A stretch of DNA of 64,000 bases from Alligator mississippiensis (GCF_030867095.1 NC_081835.1:20902501-20966500); one strand, 5' to 3'; positions 13,615 to 25,546 are shown, numbered from the stretch's first letter. Made by a program: numbers and translations. Notes: a model not told the origin generated them from the letters alone.

Positions 13615-14079
13615 CGAGGACAGATTGCGGTTGTCACAACAACCAGGGAGGAAGAGAATCTCTTCTGATGCAGGCTACCCTCCACAATTTTTAACCCAAA
13701 TCTCCAGAAACTTTACATGAACGCAAGACAAACATCACTTGCACCCAGCGAGGCCTAACAACGCACAGTTTCAGTGTGTAAACTAATCCTGGCAATAATC
13801 CAGTGAAAAAGCCCCATCATGTCCACGAAGAAGATCAGCAGTGCCTCAAGCGACGCCCAGAAGACGCAGCTTTCAATCCATCCTCTTCGGAGCAGACAGG
13901 AACAACCATGGGGCTCCTCCGAAGAGGAGTGCGCTCCTTTGAACGAAGCAAGGGAGATCTTTAAAGCCAAGCTGATGAGTCACACGCCAAGACTTCTGTT
14001 TGGGATGGATGCAGGCTACCTCCCCCTCGATTTTTCCCCCACCCCCTTCCGTAAACAAGGCTGACTGGACACCCACAAT
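13615..14079 (-). other. SLMAP: SLMAP 5' leader region
   Basis: Sequence between the SLMAP ATG and the CpG island. It probably contains 5' UTR, either contiguous with the coding exon or reached by splicing from the donor at 14526. I cannot identify a convincing acceptor by eye. Two stretches of about 35 bp, at 13665-13700 and 14008-14042, share GATGCAGGCTACC and a T-rich ATTTTT tail, an imperfect direct repeat. Open frames on both strands here are short and unsupported. Confidence 0.45.
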
Positions 14080-14525
14080 GTGGGAGCGAGGAAAGGCGTG
14101 AAGGAGGAGCCGGGGAAGGGCACGGCGCAGCGTCCAGGCACACGGCGAACGAAGCCTTCAAGGGGCAGGTGGCTTAGCTGGTCCCCGCGACCTGCCGCAT
14201 CCCGCCGCCCTCATCCCTGGAGAGGAGCCAGTGGTCCAAGATTGGGGGGGGCGACGCGGCTGCTCCTGCCCGGGCCGGGGGCCGGCGGGGGGCGCGGAGC
14301 GAGGCCGCCTCCGCGGTTCCCGGGCGCGGGGCGGCGCTCAGGGGCCCCGCAGGTGGCTGCGCATCCGGGTGGCGCCCGCTCCTGCGGCCTGGAGACCGGG
14401 CCGGGTCTCGCTCAGGCGGCCGCCGACGCCGAAAACTTTCCTCCGACCTGCAAAGCCAAAGAAACGGCGTCAGAGTCGCCCGGCCCGGCCCGTGCGGGCG
14501 CCGCAGCGCTCCCCGCCCTTCTTAC

Positions 14526-14546
14526 CTTCCCCGCTGCAGCCGCCAT
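14526..14546 (-). other. Possible upstream SLMAP exon end with its own ATG and consensus splice donor
   Basis: On the minus strand, ATG GCG GCT GCA GCG GGG AAG (MAAAAGK) is followed directly by the donor GTAAGA. The ATG lies in a typical housekeeping-gene context (ATGGCGGC). This may be the 3' end of a first SLMAP exon, serving either as a leader or as an alternative N-terminus in phase 0, or it may belong to an antisense-independent transcript. Evidence is only the donor and start context. Confidence 0.4.
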
Positions 14547-14974
14547 AGTGACTGCAAACCTACCCGGTGCGGCGGCGGCGGCAGCGGCCGGGAGGCGGGT
14601 GATGGCGGGGGAAGGGGGGGCAGCCGGGGGAGGGAGGAGCCGCTCGCACCGGGCCTGACCAAAGGGAAGGCCCCGCGCCCGCCTCCCACTTTCTGCGCAG
14701 GCGCGGGTTCGGCAGGGCGCAGGCGCGGGATTGTAGCGCCTGCGCGCTGAGTGCCGTGAAGCGGCGCTGGAGGTGGTGCCCGCACTTGCGGGCTGCGCTT
14801 CCGGGTGTTCCATGCGGCGGCGACGGGCCGCAGGTGCGGGGCGCGTGGAGGGGAGGAGGTGCCGACAGCCTCAGCTCGCTGCGAGCCGGTGGGGCCCGGG
14901 GCCGCTCTCCCACGTGGGGTCGGGGAGGGTGCTTCTCGTTGTAACTAAACCGGCGGACAGTGCAGCGGTGTTTG

Positions 14975-15023
14975 CTGCCCCCCCCCCCCGGGTTTTCCTG
15001 CCCCCCCCCCGGGTTTTCCTGCC
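14975..15023 (+). repeat. Two-copy tandem repeat with long C-runs
   Basis: A unit of about 22 bp, a run of 10-12 C followed by GGGTTTTCCTG, occurs twice back to back at the upstream edge of the SLMAP CpG island. The G-rich complement could form a quadruplex; that is inference. Confidence 0.8.
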
Positions 15024-15070
15024 CCGGCCTCGGCTCGGAGGTTCTTCTCTGCGCGGCTGCGAGGCGTGTC

Positions 15071-18000
15071 TCACTTTCGCAAGGCATTCGCCTATCTATT
15101 CGGCTGGGTCTTAACCCAATTAAAGTCCCAGATTGCAAGAGAGCGAGACGTGGGAAGGATAATTGCAGAGGCAGGGCTGAGCAGAGGACAGGAGAGGACA
15201 AAAAAAAAAAAGAGTTAGGTATCCACTGTGCAATGCCCGCCTCTTACTCAGCATTTTCCGTCGGTAGATTATAAAGCAGGTCCGTATGTATTTTTATTTT
15301 ACAAAGAGGGGGAATTGAGGCCAAAGAGATTTGCTCAAAATCAAGTAAAATGCAGTGGTGGAACTGGTCTCTCGAGTACTAGTTCAATGTGGCCCTTGGC
15401 CATTCAGTCTCCTTGAGGCTCGCTGGCAGTTTGAGCGATACAGATAAAAAATGAAGTCTGGCCATCAGATAAGATCACCCTTTGACACAGTATGCAGAGG
15501 AGGGTAGTTAGGGATACAGCCCTGAGAGATGGAAGTGGAGGTCAGGCAGGAAAAATAAGAACAACGAATGAAGAGAGAGAGGCCGGCCGTGAACAATCAA
15601 TGAGAGAGACTGGAATTGTGAAAAGTGCCAGAAGCCCAAGAGGAAGGAAGAGTGGTGGATAACTGTGTCAAGGGTAACAAAGGTCAAAGCAGAATGAAAA
15701 CATAGGACATGGCAGAAAGAGAAGTCTTAGGGGAGGGAAGAGACTAAAAGCCAGGTGGCACTGAATCAATTACGGTGTTGGAAGCAGGGAAGTGATATCT
15801 AAGATGAGAAACGACTGCATAATTTTGAAGGCAAAAAGGGAAAAGTGATAGAGGGGTAACTGTACAAGAGGTATGAAACTATGGTAGTGATTTTCAAACT
15901 TCAAGACATTGCACTGTTTCCAAAACTCAAAAGCATATGGCATATCACCTACAAATTGGTATATTTAAAATAGAGGCTTATTTTGCTGACATATCTCAAA
16001 TTTATCTGATTGTGACCCAGAACCCACAATCAGAAAATAAGTTTATTTAATGAGTGTCATTACGTAGGCTGTTTGTAGCAAGTCATGGGGAAAAGGAATC
16101 TTATAAAAGGATTAGGGACACGGTGAGCGAAATTCAAATGTTACAGCAAATGGATTGGATAAACAGATTGACTTACTAGAAATACATTCAGACATTTTGA
16201 AGGTGGGGAGAATAGAAAAGGAGATGGTAGAAAAATGTATGCTCATGGGGCAAAGGATAGGACAGAATTCCTGTGAGAACAAATCCTTTTAAATATTTGG
16301 AAGGATCTTGGATTGATTGATTGAAAGGAAAGAGGGTTTGATGATGAGACTCAAGGGGAAAAAACATCAGAGAAAAAAATTATACTCTGTGGGAGCGGGG
16401 AATAAAATGATTAGAGGACAGCAGAAATAGAGAAATAACATCTTCTGATCACTCACTGTATGTAGGTTTTACAATTACAGTTTTTTAAAACCAAACACAC
16501 ACGGTGTTGTCTTATAGTCTACATATTTTCCTTTTTACTTCAGTTCTTATTTAACAAACTGGAGAAAGTGGGGGTGCAAAACAGCTTCTGGGGTCTTTGA
16601 TACCTTTCAAAGTGTCCCTCTGACCAGCAAAAGGAACAGGTGGCTAGGCATCTGTAATGGGCTCTGGTGCAGAATTTGCAACTGTAGACTAATTGCCAGG
16701 AGTAAAGATGACTTACAAGTACATGCTCAGTTCAGGCAAACTGTCATTTGCCACAGAGCCTAAGAGGTGAAATTTGACAACCATGTTAGATAAGGGCAGG
16801 AAGATCACATTCAGTGGCCATCATAGTTAAGGGCAGAAAGTCTATAAGTGTTATATATGACAGCCATCATTGTTTAGGGCAAAGACAATTGTCAGTAGCC
16901 ATTTTGGATAAGGGAATGAAGGGCAAATCACCTTTACCCTTCTAGGGGAGATGACGCCTGCCAGACTTGTGGAATGCAGCATCTTTGAGTCATGTGCATA
17001 CCTGCCTAACGTTAGGACTTTGGCCTGAATGTCTGGAATGTTTCTTAGGTCCTGCAGGGTGCTCAACATTTAAAGAACTTTTATTGCAGGGACACAGCCA
17101 TAAATTCAAACTTAACTAGGATCATTTGGGGAAAAAATTGGAACAGCACTGTGGACTAGGTGATCAAAAAAATCAAAATAAATAACAGGATATATCAAGT
17201 ATAGAAATTATCACTTGGCACTTTGTATATATGGCAGAGGAATGATACTTACCCTGTCCTTTTCAAGTTAGTACATGGAAATGTGCTGTCAGCTATATCC
17301 TGCCTAGATGCGAGTGGGCATCTTGAGTGGGAATTCCAGGAAAAAGTTTCACTATAGAAAAGTTCTGGAGTCTCTGGTATAAGGAACAGGATGGGAAATG
17401 ATATTGGAAAATATTATGTTGCTGTTAGATGAGCCAGTAGTACACAGAATAATGTGTTCATTTTTTGTCATTCTATATCAAATAAAATAGAGCAGGACCA
17501 TGACTATAGGGAACAGAGACATTCCAGAGAGACTATTTCCAGGAAATTAAACAGAGGCAATTGAGAGACTTCCAAATGACAAGAGACTGGAGAGATTGAA
17601 GAGACTGGGATTCATGTTGCCTCTAAGTCTAAAAGGCCCCAGTAAAACACACCTTCACTTGTGTCAGTAGGGCCTGCCTGCTGTACCTGGGAAACTGCAT
17701 CCCTTCTAGCATTCTGCTTTCCAAACAATTAAAACAACCATGGGCAGATATATAATTTGAAAAGGGGGTGCTGATGGTGAGGTGCATCATCCCACATATT
17801 TTTCTCTAGTTAAAAATAAATTAGAAGCTTTACTAATATGTCGAATAACTTGTAATAACTGTATTATTCAGTTTAAGATTCAAGAAAAATATAAGTAACT
17901 TATATTCAAATGTAAGTTGGAGTGAGTTAAAAACTATCTCAGAGCTGTGAAACAGGAGCTTTATTACAGGAGCAGCAACTAACAGATGGTGGAATTGCAG

Positions 18001-18074
18001 AACAAACAATAACCTGATGAGTGGAATATCCAGACCTTTGTATCGGCACCAATGTAAAGAAAGTTGATTGCGTC
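15071..18074. other. Intergenic DNA without a recognised gene
   Basis: AT-rich to purine-rich intergenic sequence between the SLMAP island and the first fold-back element. Apart from the degenerate tandem array at 16775-16925, I see no coding potential, RNA gene or clear transposon. A purine-rich block at 17510-17640 (AGACTGGAGAGATTGAAGAG) is weakly reminiscent of an old CR1 piece, but I cannot support the call. Confidence 0.5.
16775..16925 (+). repeat. Degenerate tandem array, about four units of 37-44 bp
   Basis: Four successive lines share the pattern (G)CCATNNT…TTAGATAAGGGCA: ACCATGTTAGATAAGGGCA, CCATCATAGTTAAGGGCA, CCATCATTGTTTAGGGCA and CCATTTTGGATAAGGGAA. The divergence between units suggests an old array. 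Function unknown. Confidence 0.55.
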
Positions 18075-19613
18075 AGAAATTGGCCTGATGTGGCCGATAA
18101 TTTGGCCAATAAATTAATAGATTAATAGACCATAAGGCTGAAAGGGACCTCAGAAGTTCATTGGGTCCAGCCCTCTGCACCAAGCAGGGAAGACAATTGG
18201 GATCAGGTGACCTCAGCAATGTGCCTGTCCGGTCTTTTGAAGATCTCCAGTGTAGGCGATTGCACCACCTCTGGAGAGAGCTTATTCCACAGTCTGGACA
18301 CCCTAGTTCTGAAGTAGTTTTTCTTAATGTTGAGCCTGAAATAGTCTTCCAGAAGTTTGTGACCATTACTTGTAGTTTTCCCCAAAGGTGCCCTGGTGAA
18401 CAGTTGTTCACCGAGCCCTTGACATATGCCTCTGATGTAACTGTAAGCTGCTACCAAGTCCCTTCTCAGCCTTCTTTTTTCCAGGCTGAAGAGTTCCAGA
18501 TCCCTCAGCCTTTCCTCATATGGCTTGCTGTGCAAGTCTCTCATCATACGGGTGGCCCTTCTCTGGACTCACTCAAGCTTTAGCGTGTCCTTGTTAAAGT
18601 GTGGTGCCCAGAACTGGACGCACTATTCCAGCTGTGGTCTCACCAGTGCCGAGTAGAGTGGGAAAATCACTTCTTTGGTTGTGCTGGAGGTATATAATGT
18701 CAACCTACATGCCACAACGCAGCAGCATGAAGAGCTGCATCCAGCTGGTAAGTCTGTTGTGGTGGAAGGAAGGGGTGTGGTGGGGGGGCAGAGCAACACC
18801 CTCCCAGGGGGAGGGAGGGAGGGAGTGGGCAACACCTGCCCCTGCTCCATTGGGGCAGGGCATGGGATGGAGCCATGGCTCGTCTGTGGGGCACGGAGGA
18901 GGGAGGGGCTTTCCCCACTGTGTGCACCCTGGGAGGGTATGGGGGGCTTGTGCCCCTGGATCTGCACAGGGTGCAGGCAAGTTGGGCTGCGGTCGTGGGC
19001 CGGGGCTGCTCCAGGCTCTTCCCAGGACATGTGGGCTTTGCTCAGAACTGTGCTCCTGGCGCATGAGGGCTGTGCTCAAGGCTACACTCGGGGCAGCAGG
19101 CAGGGTACTGGGAGAGAAACTATGGCAAAATTTGGGGTGGCTGCAGTCCCCACCCCCATAACCTCTCTCCCAGCACTGCCAGCACCCTCCCTAAGCACAG
19201 CCCCAGCCCAATCCCACCCCCCACACGCCACAAAGAGTCCAGCGCAGTCCCAGCCCGCAGCTGCAGCCCTCCCTTCCCCCCCGCCATGTGGATCCAGGGG
19301 CACACACCCCCACCCCCCGCCCCATAACCTCCTGGGTTATACACAGTGGCAGGAGCCACCCAACCTCCCCACGCCCCCTAGACGAACCGTGGCTCCGTCC
19401 CCAGCCCAGCTGGGCAGTGCCAGCCCCTGCCACAGCCTCACTCCCTCTCTCACCATAGGGGCCTCGATCTGCACCCCCACATCCCTTCCCTCCCTGTCCA
19501 CCACAGCAGACTTACCAGCTGCACTCAGCTGTATTGGAAATCAGATCAGTATCAGCCAATATGCCTCCTTAAAAATTAGCTGTCTGTCTCAAATCTCTAT
19601 CAGTGCACCCCTA
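18075..19613 (-). mobile_element. Long fold-back (hAT-like) non-autonomous element, split by a CR1
   Basis: Read on the minus strand, the element starts at 19613 with TAGGGGTGCACTGATAGA. A related copy at 32299-33250 starts TAGGGGTACACTGATAGA. The GC-rich core is a long imperfect palindrome: CAGCTGGTAAGTCTGTTGTG near 18741-18760 mirrors CACAGCAGACTTACCAGCTG near 19503-19522. CCCCTGGATCTGCAC and GTGGATCCAGGGGC mirror each other nearer the centre. A CR1 LINE (18112-18690) interrupts the left part; the distal end resumes as TGGCCNATAA… at 18075-18111. Open frames of up to 333 codons in the core are low-complexity and appear on both strands because the core is GC-rich and self-complementary. Confidence 0.6.
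18112..18690 (-). mobile_element. CR1 LINE, 3' fragment, nested in the fold-back element
   Basis: The minus-strand translation at 18547-18203 ([19 protein letters not shown], then [26 protein letters not shown] and WNKLSPEVVQ) is the C-terminal end of CR1 ORF2. The 3' end carries the usual CR1 tail block (revcomp of GGACCTCAGAAGTTCATTGG) and two copies of an 8-bp ATTAATAG-type end repeat at about 18113-18130. It is 5' truncated, as most CR1 copies are. Its position inside the fold-back element shows it inserted later. Confidence 0.9.
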
Positions 19614-21553
19614 ATTAAAAAAAAAAGAGAGGTTGTTAACACCTGTGAAATGATGAGTTTAGATGGAATCAGGTAGATTATAATGACCCAGGAAGTGAAA
19701 TTACTCTTTTAGCAGTGCCTGACTAGAAATGTTGCTGTTACTGCCACATAATTGGTTTTAAACTTTTTCTTTACCCCTGAAAACAGCTATATTTTGAAAG
19801 GAAAGCTAGTGGTAGAGTGTTTTCCCAAAGGAATCTCACTTCTGGAACTCACTACTCACCCTGATGTATCAGGTCTAGTTTTTTGTAATCATCCAGATAT
19901 GCTCCAAATCTCATCTATTGGACATATTTGAGGAGAAGTTATATTGAAAAAAATGATGCTAGGCAAATAGTGTCTATTTTGTAGGGTGATTTGGAAGTTC
20001 ATAGCAGAATTCAATTGTAATGAGATGTACATCCCAGTCCAATACCTCAAAAGTTACCTGTTGAGACATGTGGAGCCAAACTGTATTTAGCAGAACTGTA
20101 AAACCTGAAGGGATTATTTCTGGGGAGCAGGTACATTTTACTGTGCACTGTAAAGCAGCTAACCCTCACATTCAGCTGCAAAAATATTCTTGGTTCACAG
20201 CAATTTCCTGTTACCCACTAGAGTGTTGGAGGGAAGAAATGCTGTGCGTAATCCAGAGTACCTATTACCTAATAGGTTTGAAAATCTACTATGTTATATT
20301 GTAAGAAGCACCCTTTGTTTTTTTGCTGCTGCGATGCAGAGGTTGGAAAAGCATTTTTTCATTAGTTGGCAGAAAACGCTTTAATAAAATCAGTAAATCA
20401 AGGAAGATGGGATGCGACAGTGTGGTCACCCTCTGTCAAAATGATTATGTTGCAATGCTTGGTAAACAAGTCATTATTATGTGAATGCATCTTAATGTAA
20501 CCTCTGGACCATAAATGATCAAAATGATGTAGTAGCAGAGCATATTGATTCAAAATTGTATGACAATCTAGCCTGAATTTCCACAGGTTTGATTTTTTTT
20601 TCTTTTTCCCTGGGAGCTGGAAAGTACAATAGTCTGCAAATATGCCCTCTAGCAGCCTGGAACTGTCTTTGCTGATGTATCACTGGAAATAAATGATGAA
20701 AGAACATGTCTACAGAATGCTAATAATTTTGGGATTGCAGTGACAGGTAAGCATTTGCTAATGAGCTATTTGCTGTTTTCCTGACTGATGCTGATACAGG
20801 GCCAGAAGTGCCAGAAAAGTAAAGATTTGGGAAGGCAAGAAGCCAGTTATAAATGCAGAACAGCTAAGTGCTGGTCTGTATAAGGAAGTTTTACCAGTGT
20901 GCTTGTCTACAACTTGACCCATAGGAGTTACCATCCTTGACTGTGAGGTATCGCTGATGATGACTATAAAGTTATTTCACCAGCCACTAGCTGATGGAAC
21001 CAGTCTATAAAAACACAGGCTCATACAACTACAAGGGACTTCCTGCATCAGAAGACCAATCTCCTGCTATCATTTGCAGCCAATTCATGTAATCCCATTC
21101 ATAAATTGAAGGAGCATCATCTTAAAACTATAAATGGTTGGGTAGAGATGGAGGGGAAAACATTTTCAAGCTCCTTTCAGAATCTCACTCTTCTGGGGAC
21201 TACAAATCTTCAAATCACCAGCCTAAATGTATTCCTGTCTGGTTTATATCCATTTATAATGTGCTATCATTGTTTAGCTTAAATAATTCTTTTCCCTCCC
21301 TTGTGTTTGCCCTTCTAATGTATTTATAGAGAGAAATTACAGCCCCTATTAGCAATTGTTTTGCAAGGTTAAAACAATTATGAACCTGATAATTTCCTTT
21401 TGAATTCATCCATTTCTCATCTCCCAGACTCTGATTTTGGGTAGCCCATGTTGCATTTTTTTCTGTTATCTATTTACCATCCTGCATTTATTCTTTTAGA
21501 ATGTGTTCTAAAGCCTTACATTTTATTGAGGGTGGATTAAGAAGCTTGTAATT
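19614..21553. other. Intergenic DNA, nothing recognised
   Basis: AT-rich sequence with scattered short frames only. I see no transposon termini, splice-bounded coding segments or RNA-gene structure. Confidence 0.5.
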
Positions 21554-21561
21554 GTCTAGAT

Positions 21562-21778
21562 CAGAGGTTCCCAAACTCTTTCTTATTGCATACCTGCTTG
21601 CAGATTTACCAGCTGCCCACCTACCCTTACCAGCATACGTTTTATGTTTCAACCCCTTAAATGCCTATTATTATTATTATAAAAATTATATCTGCCATTA
21701 CACAATTTCTCCCACATATGCCCCAGAGATGTCTTGTGTACCCCCAGGGGTACGTGTACCACAGCTTGGGAACTCCTG
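21562..21778. mobile_element. hAT-type MITE with perfect 8-bp target duplication
   Basis: Starts CAGAGGTTCCCAAACTC and ends GCTTGGGAACTCCTG. Flanked by identical GTCTAGAT at 21554-21561 and 21779-21786. The perfect target duplication suggests a fairly recent insertion. Contains a short ATT repeat (21667-21680). No coding capacity. Confidence 0.9.
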
Positions 21779-21786
21779 GTCTAGAT

Positions 21787-23287
21787 AATTTTTTTCCCCT
21801 TCTTAGATATGGATATTACCTTCCACTGTTCTCTAGTTGTACAGTCTTACCCATGACTCAATATTTTTTTTTTAATCCTTGATAACAGACCTGTGATTTC
21901 ATATGCCAGGGTTTTGTTTGTTTTTCAGATTTCTGGGATGGAAAATTACCCAGACCTGTAGCTTGAGTACACTAAGCTTTTTTTAAGTTTGCCTCCATCC
22001 CATCCCATATGTAATCACTTTCATTCTTATTTTCTTGTTCCCATTAGCTGTCCTGCCTTTGCCCTCCTGCTCAACAGAGTTGTCTTTATTGAAATATTAA
22101 TTTAATGTTGGGGTTGTACCTAGGTCACTTTCATCTCTACACCATCCTCACTGCTTAGCAGCCCCAGTTCTTTTTTGTTCTCTTATTTTTGTTGTTGATG
22201 GCCCTTTTGCTATTTTTTAATCTTTTTTACAAAGTAAAAAGCATGCCTAAAGGGAATGCGTACTTAATCCCTACAATTCCTGGCCTCTGAGATGTACCTT
22301 TCCTTGTTGATCAATCCTTTTTTTCTCCTGAAGACACCTGAAGATATCTTGGAACTGCATCCACAAAACAGATGGCAATAATTTAATTTGTATCAGTTTC
22401 TAAATCAATATGCAATAATTAAATCCATGCCAAAAATTTTATAGATAAGGATAAGATACCCCTAGGTACTGGGGAGAAACTTTGTCCCATTCTGCTTTGG
22501 CCAACAGAGGTTATTTGAGCACATCGGGGAATGCCAAACTGTTCTAAGCCTAAGGAATAATGCCATACATATGCTCTCAGTGGGCACTGGGGAAATCCTA
22601 CACACAGTAAGTACCTCACTATTTCTGTTGGCATAACTTTGTGTATAACTTGTACAATCCTAAGTAGGCATTTTGTTAAATGTGTGATAAGTGCCGGTTG
22701 AAAAAATATAACTTATTTTCTGTGCAAAATTAAATGCTTGAAATGTTCTTGTCAGCCATTTAGATAGTTGAGGAGTGTGAGGAAGTCTTGTAAAAATAGA
22801 GAGGTTTTGCTATTTAATCAATGTCATTTTTTAATTGTGATCAGTTCTAATTTTAGATATAGATAAAATGCTGTTTTAAATCAAAATCCCAATAAATATG
22901 TAATGTAACAATTTATTCTTAAAATATTTCTATCCTTAAGTAAAAAAAAATGACATATAATTATCATAAATTGGCAAATACTGGTATTTGATATATGCAG
23001 GACTGGCCTGACACTCCTGTTAGGAATGGGATAAGGAAAGGAGTGTGTCAGTATTTAGCATTGTATGGCAGATGGGAGCAGTCAGCATCTTCACTTCCCA
23101 CTCAAGATAAAGCAAAAGGGCATATGGTATGCTAGCAGGAAACTGGAAAATAGCTCAGGTGTTGCTAAAAGGAGAGCTGCATGCAAATAGGCAGATAGCA
23201 ACCCTAGGAAAAAAGTAGGTAGAGCAGGAGGTGTAAGAGAGAGGCACACAGGCTGGAATTCACCATTAGGACTATTCCTGAGTTCAC
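21787..23287. other. Intergenic DNA, nothing recognised
   Basis: AT-rich intergenic sequence. No gene or clear mobile element seen. Confidence 0.5.
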
Positions 23288-23615
23288 TGGCTGCCTCTAT
23301 ACATGCTCCTTGGCTTTCTAATTAGAACACGGTGGAGCAGACTTGATTAATGGAGTCTGCTCTACATTTTGATTAGAGCTCTGTAGCGTCACTGCAGTAT
23401 CATGTGTACTAAGTCCCACACATTTTAAAATGGCCACGGGGTATTTTAACTAAACCTCATTGACTGAGCTTTAGATAAAGGGTCCAGTGGCCATTTTTAA
23501 ACACATGGGGGCTTAATGCATGTGACAGTGCAGCATTTTAATTAAAGTGGCTGACCAGGAGCTGCTCTAATTAAAACACCCCCCTCTCCCACCCTGGAGC
23601 ACATGTATAGACATG
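23288..23615. mobile_element. Fold-back MITE, copy 2 of the three-copy family
   Basis: Left end CTCTATACATGCTCC and right end GGAGCACATGTATAGA are inverted repeats. The interior TTTTAAAATGGCCACGGGG (23423-) and CCAGTGGCCATTTTTAAACA (about 23481-23500) mirror each other. Same architecture as 226-676 and 59160-59475. Confidence 0.7.
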
Positions 23616-23689
23616 TTTCTACTGCAACAACTAATGTAATGTTTTCCCTAATAGTCCCTATAGCCCTGGTCCTGCCATCTATACATATG

Positions 23690-23965
23690 AGCAGGGCAAA
23701 TTGGGATATCTGCCCCAGGCCCTGCATTTTGGGGGGCCCTGCAGAGCTGGGCGGAGCAGCCGTGGCCACTCTGTGCTGCCACCAGCTTCACGTCCGGCTG
23801 CTCGGCACCCTCCTTTGCCCCCCCGCCACCATATCTGCTGCTAAATCTGCTGCCTCTGGCTGCTCAGCACCCCCCGCCAAATCTACCACCAGCTTCCTTG
23901 TGCCTGGGGGTGGGGCTCTGCACAGGCTGATTTGCCCCAGGCCCCACAACCTGCTTGGGTTGCCT
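23690..23965. repeat. Interspersed repeat with TGCCCCAGGCCC blocks
   Basis: GGCAAATTGGGATATCTGCC followed by CCAGGCCCTGCATTTTGG at the left, and GATTTGCCCCAGGCCCC at the right, bracket a GC-rich core. A related fragment (GGGCCCAGG, CCCCAGTTTGCCTCTGC) is at about 27430-27560. It resembles a common crocodilian interspersed repeat, but I cannot assign the superfamily. Both-strand open frames across it are not supported. Confidence 0.45.
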
Positions 23966-24578
23966 CTGCATATGGGCAATCATATGGCTGGTGTCATTGT
24001 TCTAAAGCCTCAATGAAATAAAGTGGACAGACTTTTTCTTATGCAAAGTCCTATGATTTGCTAGAAATCACCCTCAGTTTGTAGCACAAAAATCATATTA
24101 TAATAAGTTCTTAGCTTTGGAATTTGCCTACCCTGTCAGTCCATCAGACGCTTCCTCAGGTTTTCATTCACCTAGCACACAGGCCTCATCTCTGTCATCT
24201 TGTTTATCTTGCCTTGCCTTCCTCTCAGTCTTCCCAGACAACGTGCTACTGGTGGTGTAAGAACTTTCTCTTCTCTAGCTCTTGCCAACCGGAACAGCCT
24301 TTCTGTACCTTATCCGTTCTCCATTTCAACTCAAGATCTACTGTAAAAATATCTCCCTCTCTTTTGTCCTGTTCTCTTCATTTCTTTCTTCCTACTCTTT
24401 ATTACTTAACAGCAGAAAGGATTTCAGGATATTGTTCTTATGAAAGAGGCTTTATTTTGCTTCGGTTTAATGCTACAGTTGAATTTGTATGGCTAGAAGC
24501 AGATGTCTTCAGTGGGCAATTGGTTCTGCCACTACATGTTACAGCACAGCTGATTACGCTCCAAGGACATATATAGAT

Positions 24579-25546
24579 TAGGGCTGTGTGAAGCTTCGGG
24601 TTCTGATTCGATTCGGAAGAGATTTGGCCTGATTCGGCGGCTGAATCTCTCAAGTCCGAATTGAATCAGGGGACCTATTAAAAGGTCTGAGTCGATTTGA
24701 AGCTCTTCCAATTGATTTGGAGAGCTTTGGCAATTTGGGCAGTCCCCGCCCGCTGCAGCAGGGAGCTGGACCTGGACTCTGAGCTGGTAAGTAGGGGACA
24801 GGGGAGCGGGGGCTGGAGGAAGGGGAAGGAAAACAAGCCCACACTCACCAGGTGCTGCCAGGTAGGTGGGTGATCCCCATTGCCCCATGCTGTGTGGGGG
24901 GCTCTGCCATGAGCCACCTGACCCCTGGCTGTTCTCCCAGCCCCTCCCCTCCATGGCTGCCCCATCCACCCCAGCTCTGGCCCTTTAAGAAAAAACAAAC
25001 AAAAAAACCCCCAACCACACTGACTCCTGCAGCGGCCTCGGGGTTTCTGGGGGTTCGTAGAAGAGCCCTCCATGCAGCATGGGGCAGTGGAGGACAGCAG
25101 GGATCGCCCCTCCCCACCAGGCAGGAGCTGGTGAGGTCGTTTTTTTGTTGTTTTTTGTTTGTTTGTTTGTTTGTTTTTAAAGGGCCGGGAGCTGAGGCGA
25201 GCAGGGCAGCCATGGGGGGCTGGGAGTGCAGGTGGGGGTCGGGGGGCTCATGGCAGAGCCCCCCCGCATGGAGTGGGGCAGCAGGGATCGCACCCCTCCG
25301 CCTGGCAGCAGCCGGGGCGTTTTTTCCCCAAAGAGCCGGGAGCTGGGGTGGGCAGGGCAGCCATTGAGAGCGGGCGGGGGATGTGGCCTGCGTGATTCAG
25401 AGCTTCACTTGATTCGGCAGCAGCTGAACCTCCAAATCAGATGCAGCCAGATTGATTTGGGACAGTGATTCGAATCACCGAATCGAATCACTGTCCCCTG
25501 AACCGACCGAATCCAAAGTGAATACTAGCCACTTTGCACAGACCTA
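24579..25546. mobile_element. Long fold-back hAT-like element, complete with 8-bp target duplication
   Basis: Ends TAGGGCTGTGTGAAGC and (reverse complement of the right end) TAGGTCTGTGCAAAGTGG. Flanks ATATAGAT (24571-24578) and ATGTAGAT (25547-25554) are an 8-bp duplication with one mismatch. The subterminal parts are packed with GATTCGGATTCGAT-like motifs (24601-24720, 25390-25510). The GC-rich core folds back: CCATGGCTGCCCCATCC with CAGCTCTGGCCCTTTAA (24952-24988) is mirrored at about 25180-25212, and a third arm lies near 25335-25365. No transposase. The long both-strand open frames are composition artefacts. Confidence 0.75.

Larger units (their letters stand above)
14080..15070 (-). promoter_or_regulatory. 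SLMAP: CpG-island promoter of SLMAP
   Basis: About 1 kb of very GC- and CpG-rich DNA immediately upstream of SLMAP on the minus strand. It carries three NRF1-like sites, TGCGCAGGCGCG (14694-14705), GCGCAGGCGCG (14717-14727) and GCGCCTGCGCGC (14736-14747), and an ETS/GABP-like CGCTTCCGGG near 14797. No TATA box is evident, which fits a broadly expressed TATA-less promoter. Several open frames of 100-213 codons cross the island on both strands. They are proline/arginine/glycine-rich products of base composition and are not annotated as genes. Confidence 0.75.

Noticed and set aside
14080-15274. Several open frames of 100-213 codons on both strands
   Set aside because: They are CpG-island composition artefacts around the SLMAP promoter: Arg/Pro/Ala/Gly-rich, overlapping in many frames, without splice logic or homology.
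18675-19676. 333-codon plus-strand open frame
   Set aside because: It lies in the GC-rich palindromic core of a fold-back element and has equally long frames on the opposite strand. The product is proline/glycine/serine low complexity, with no recognisable domain.
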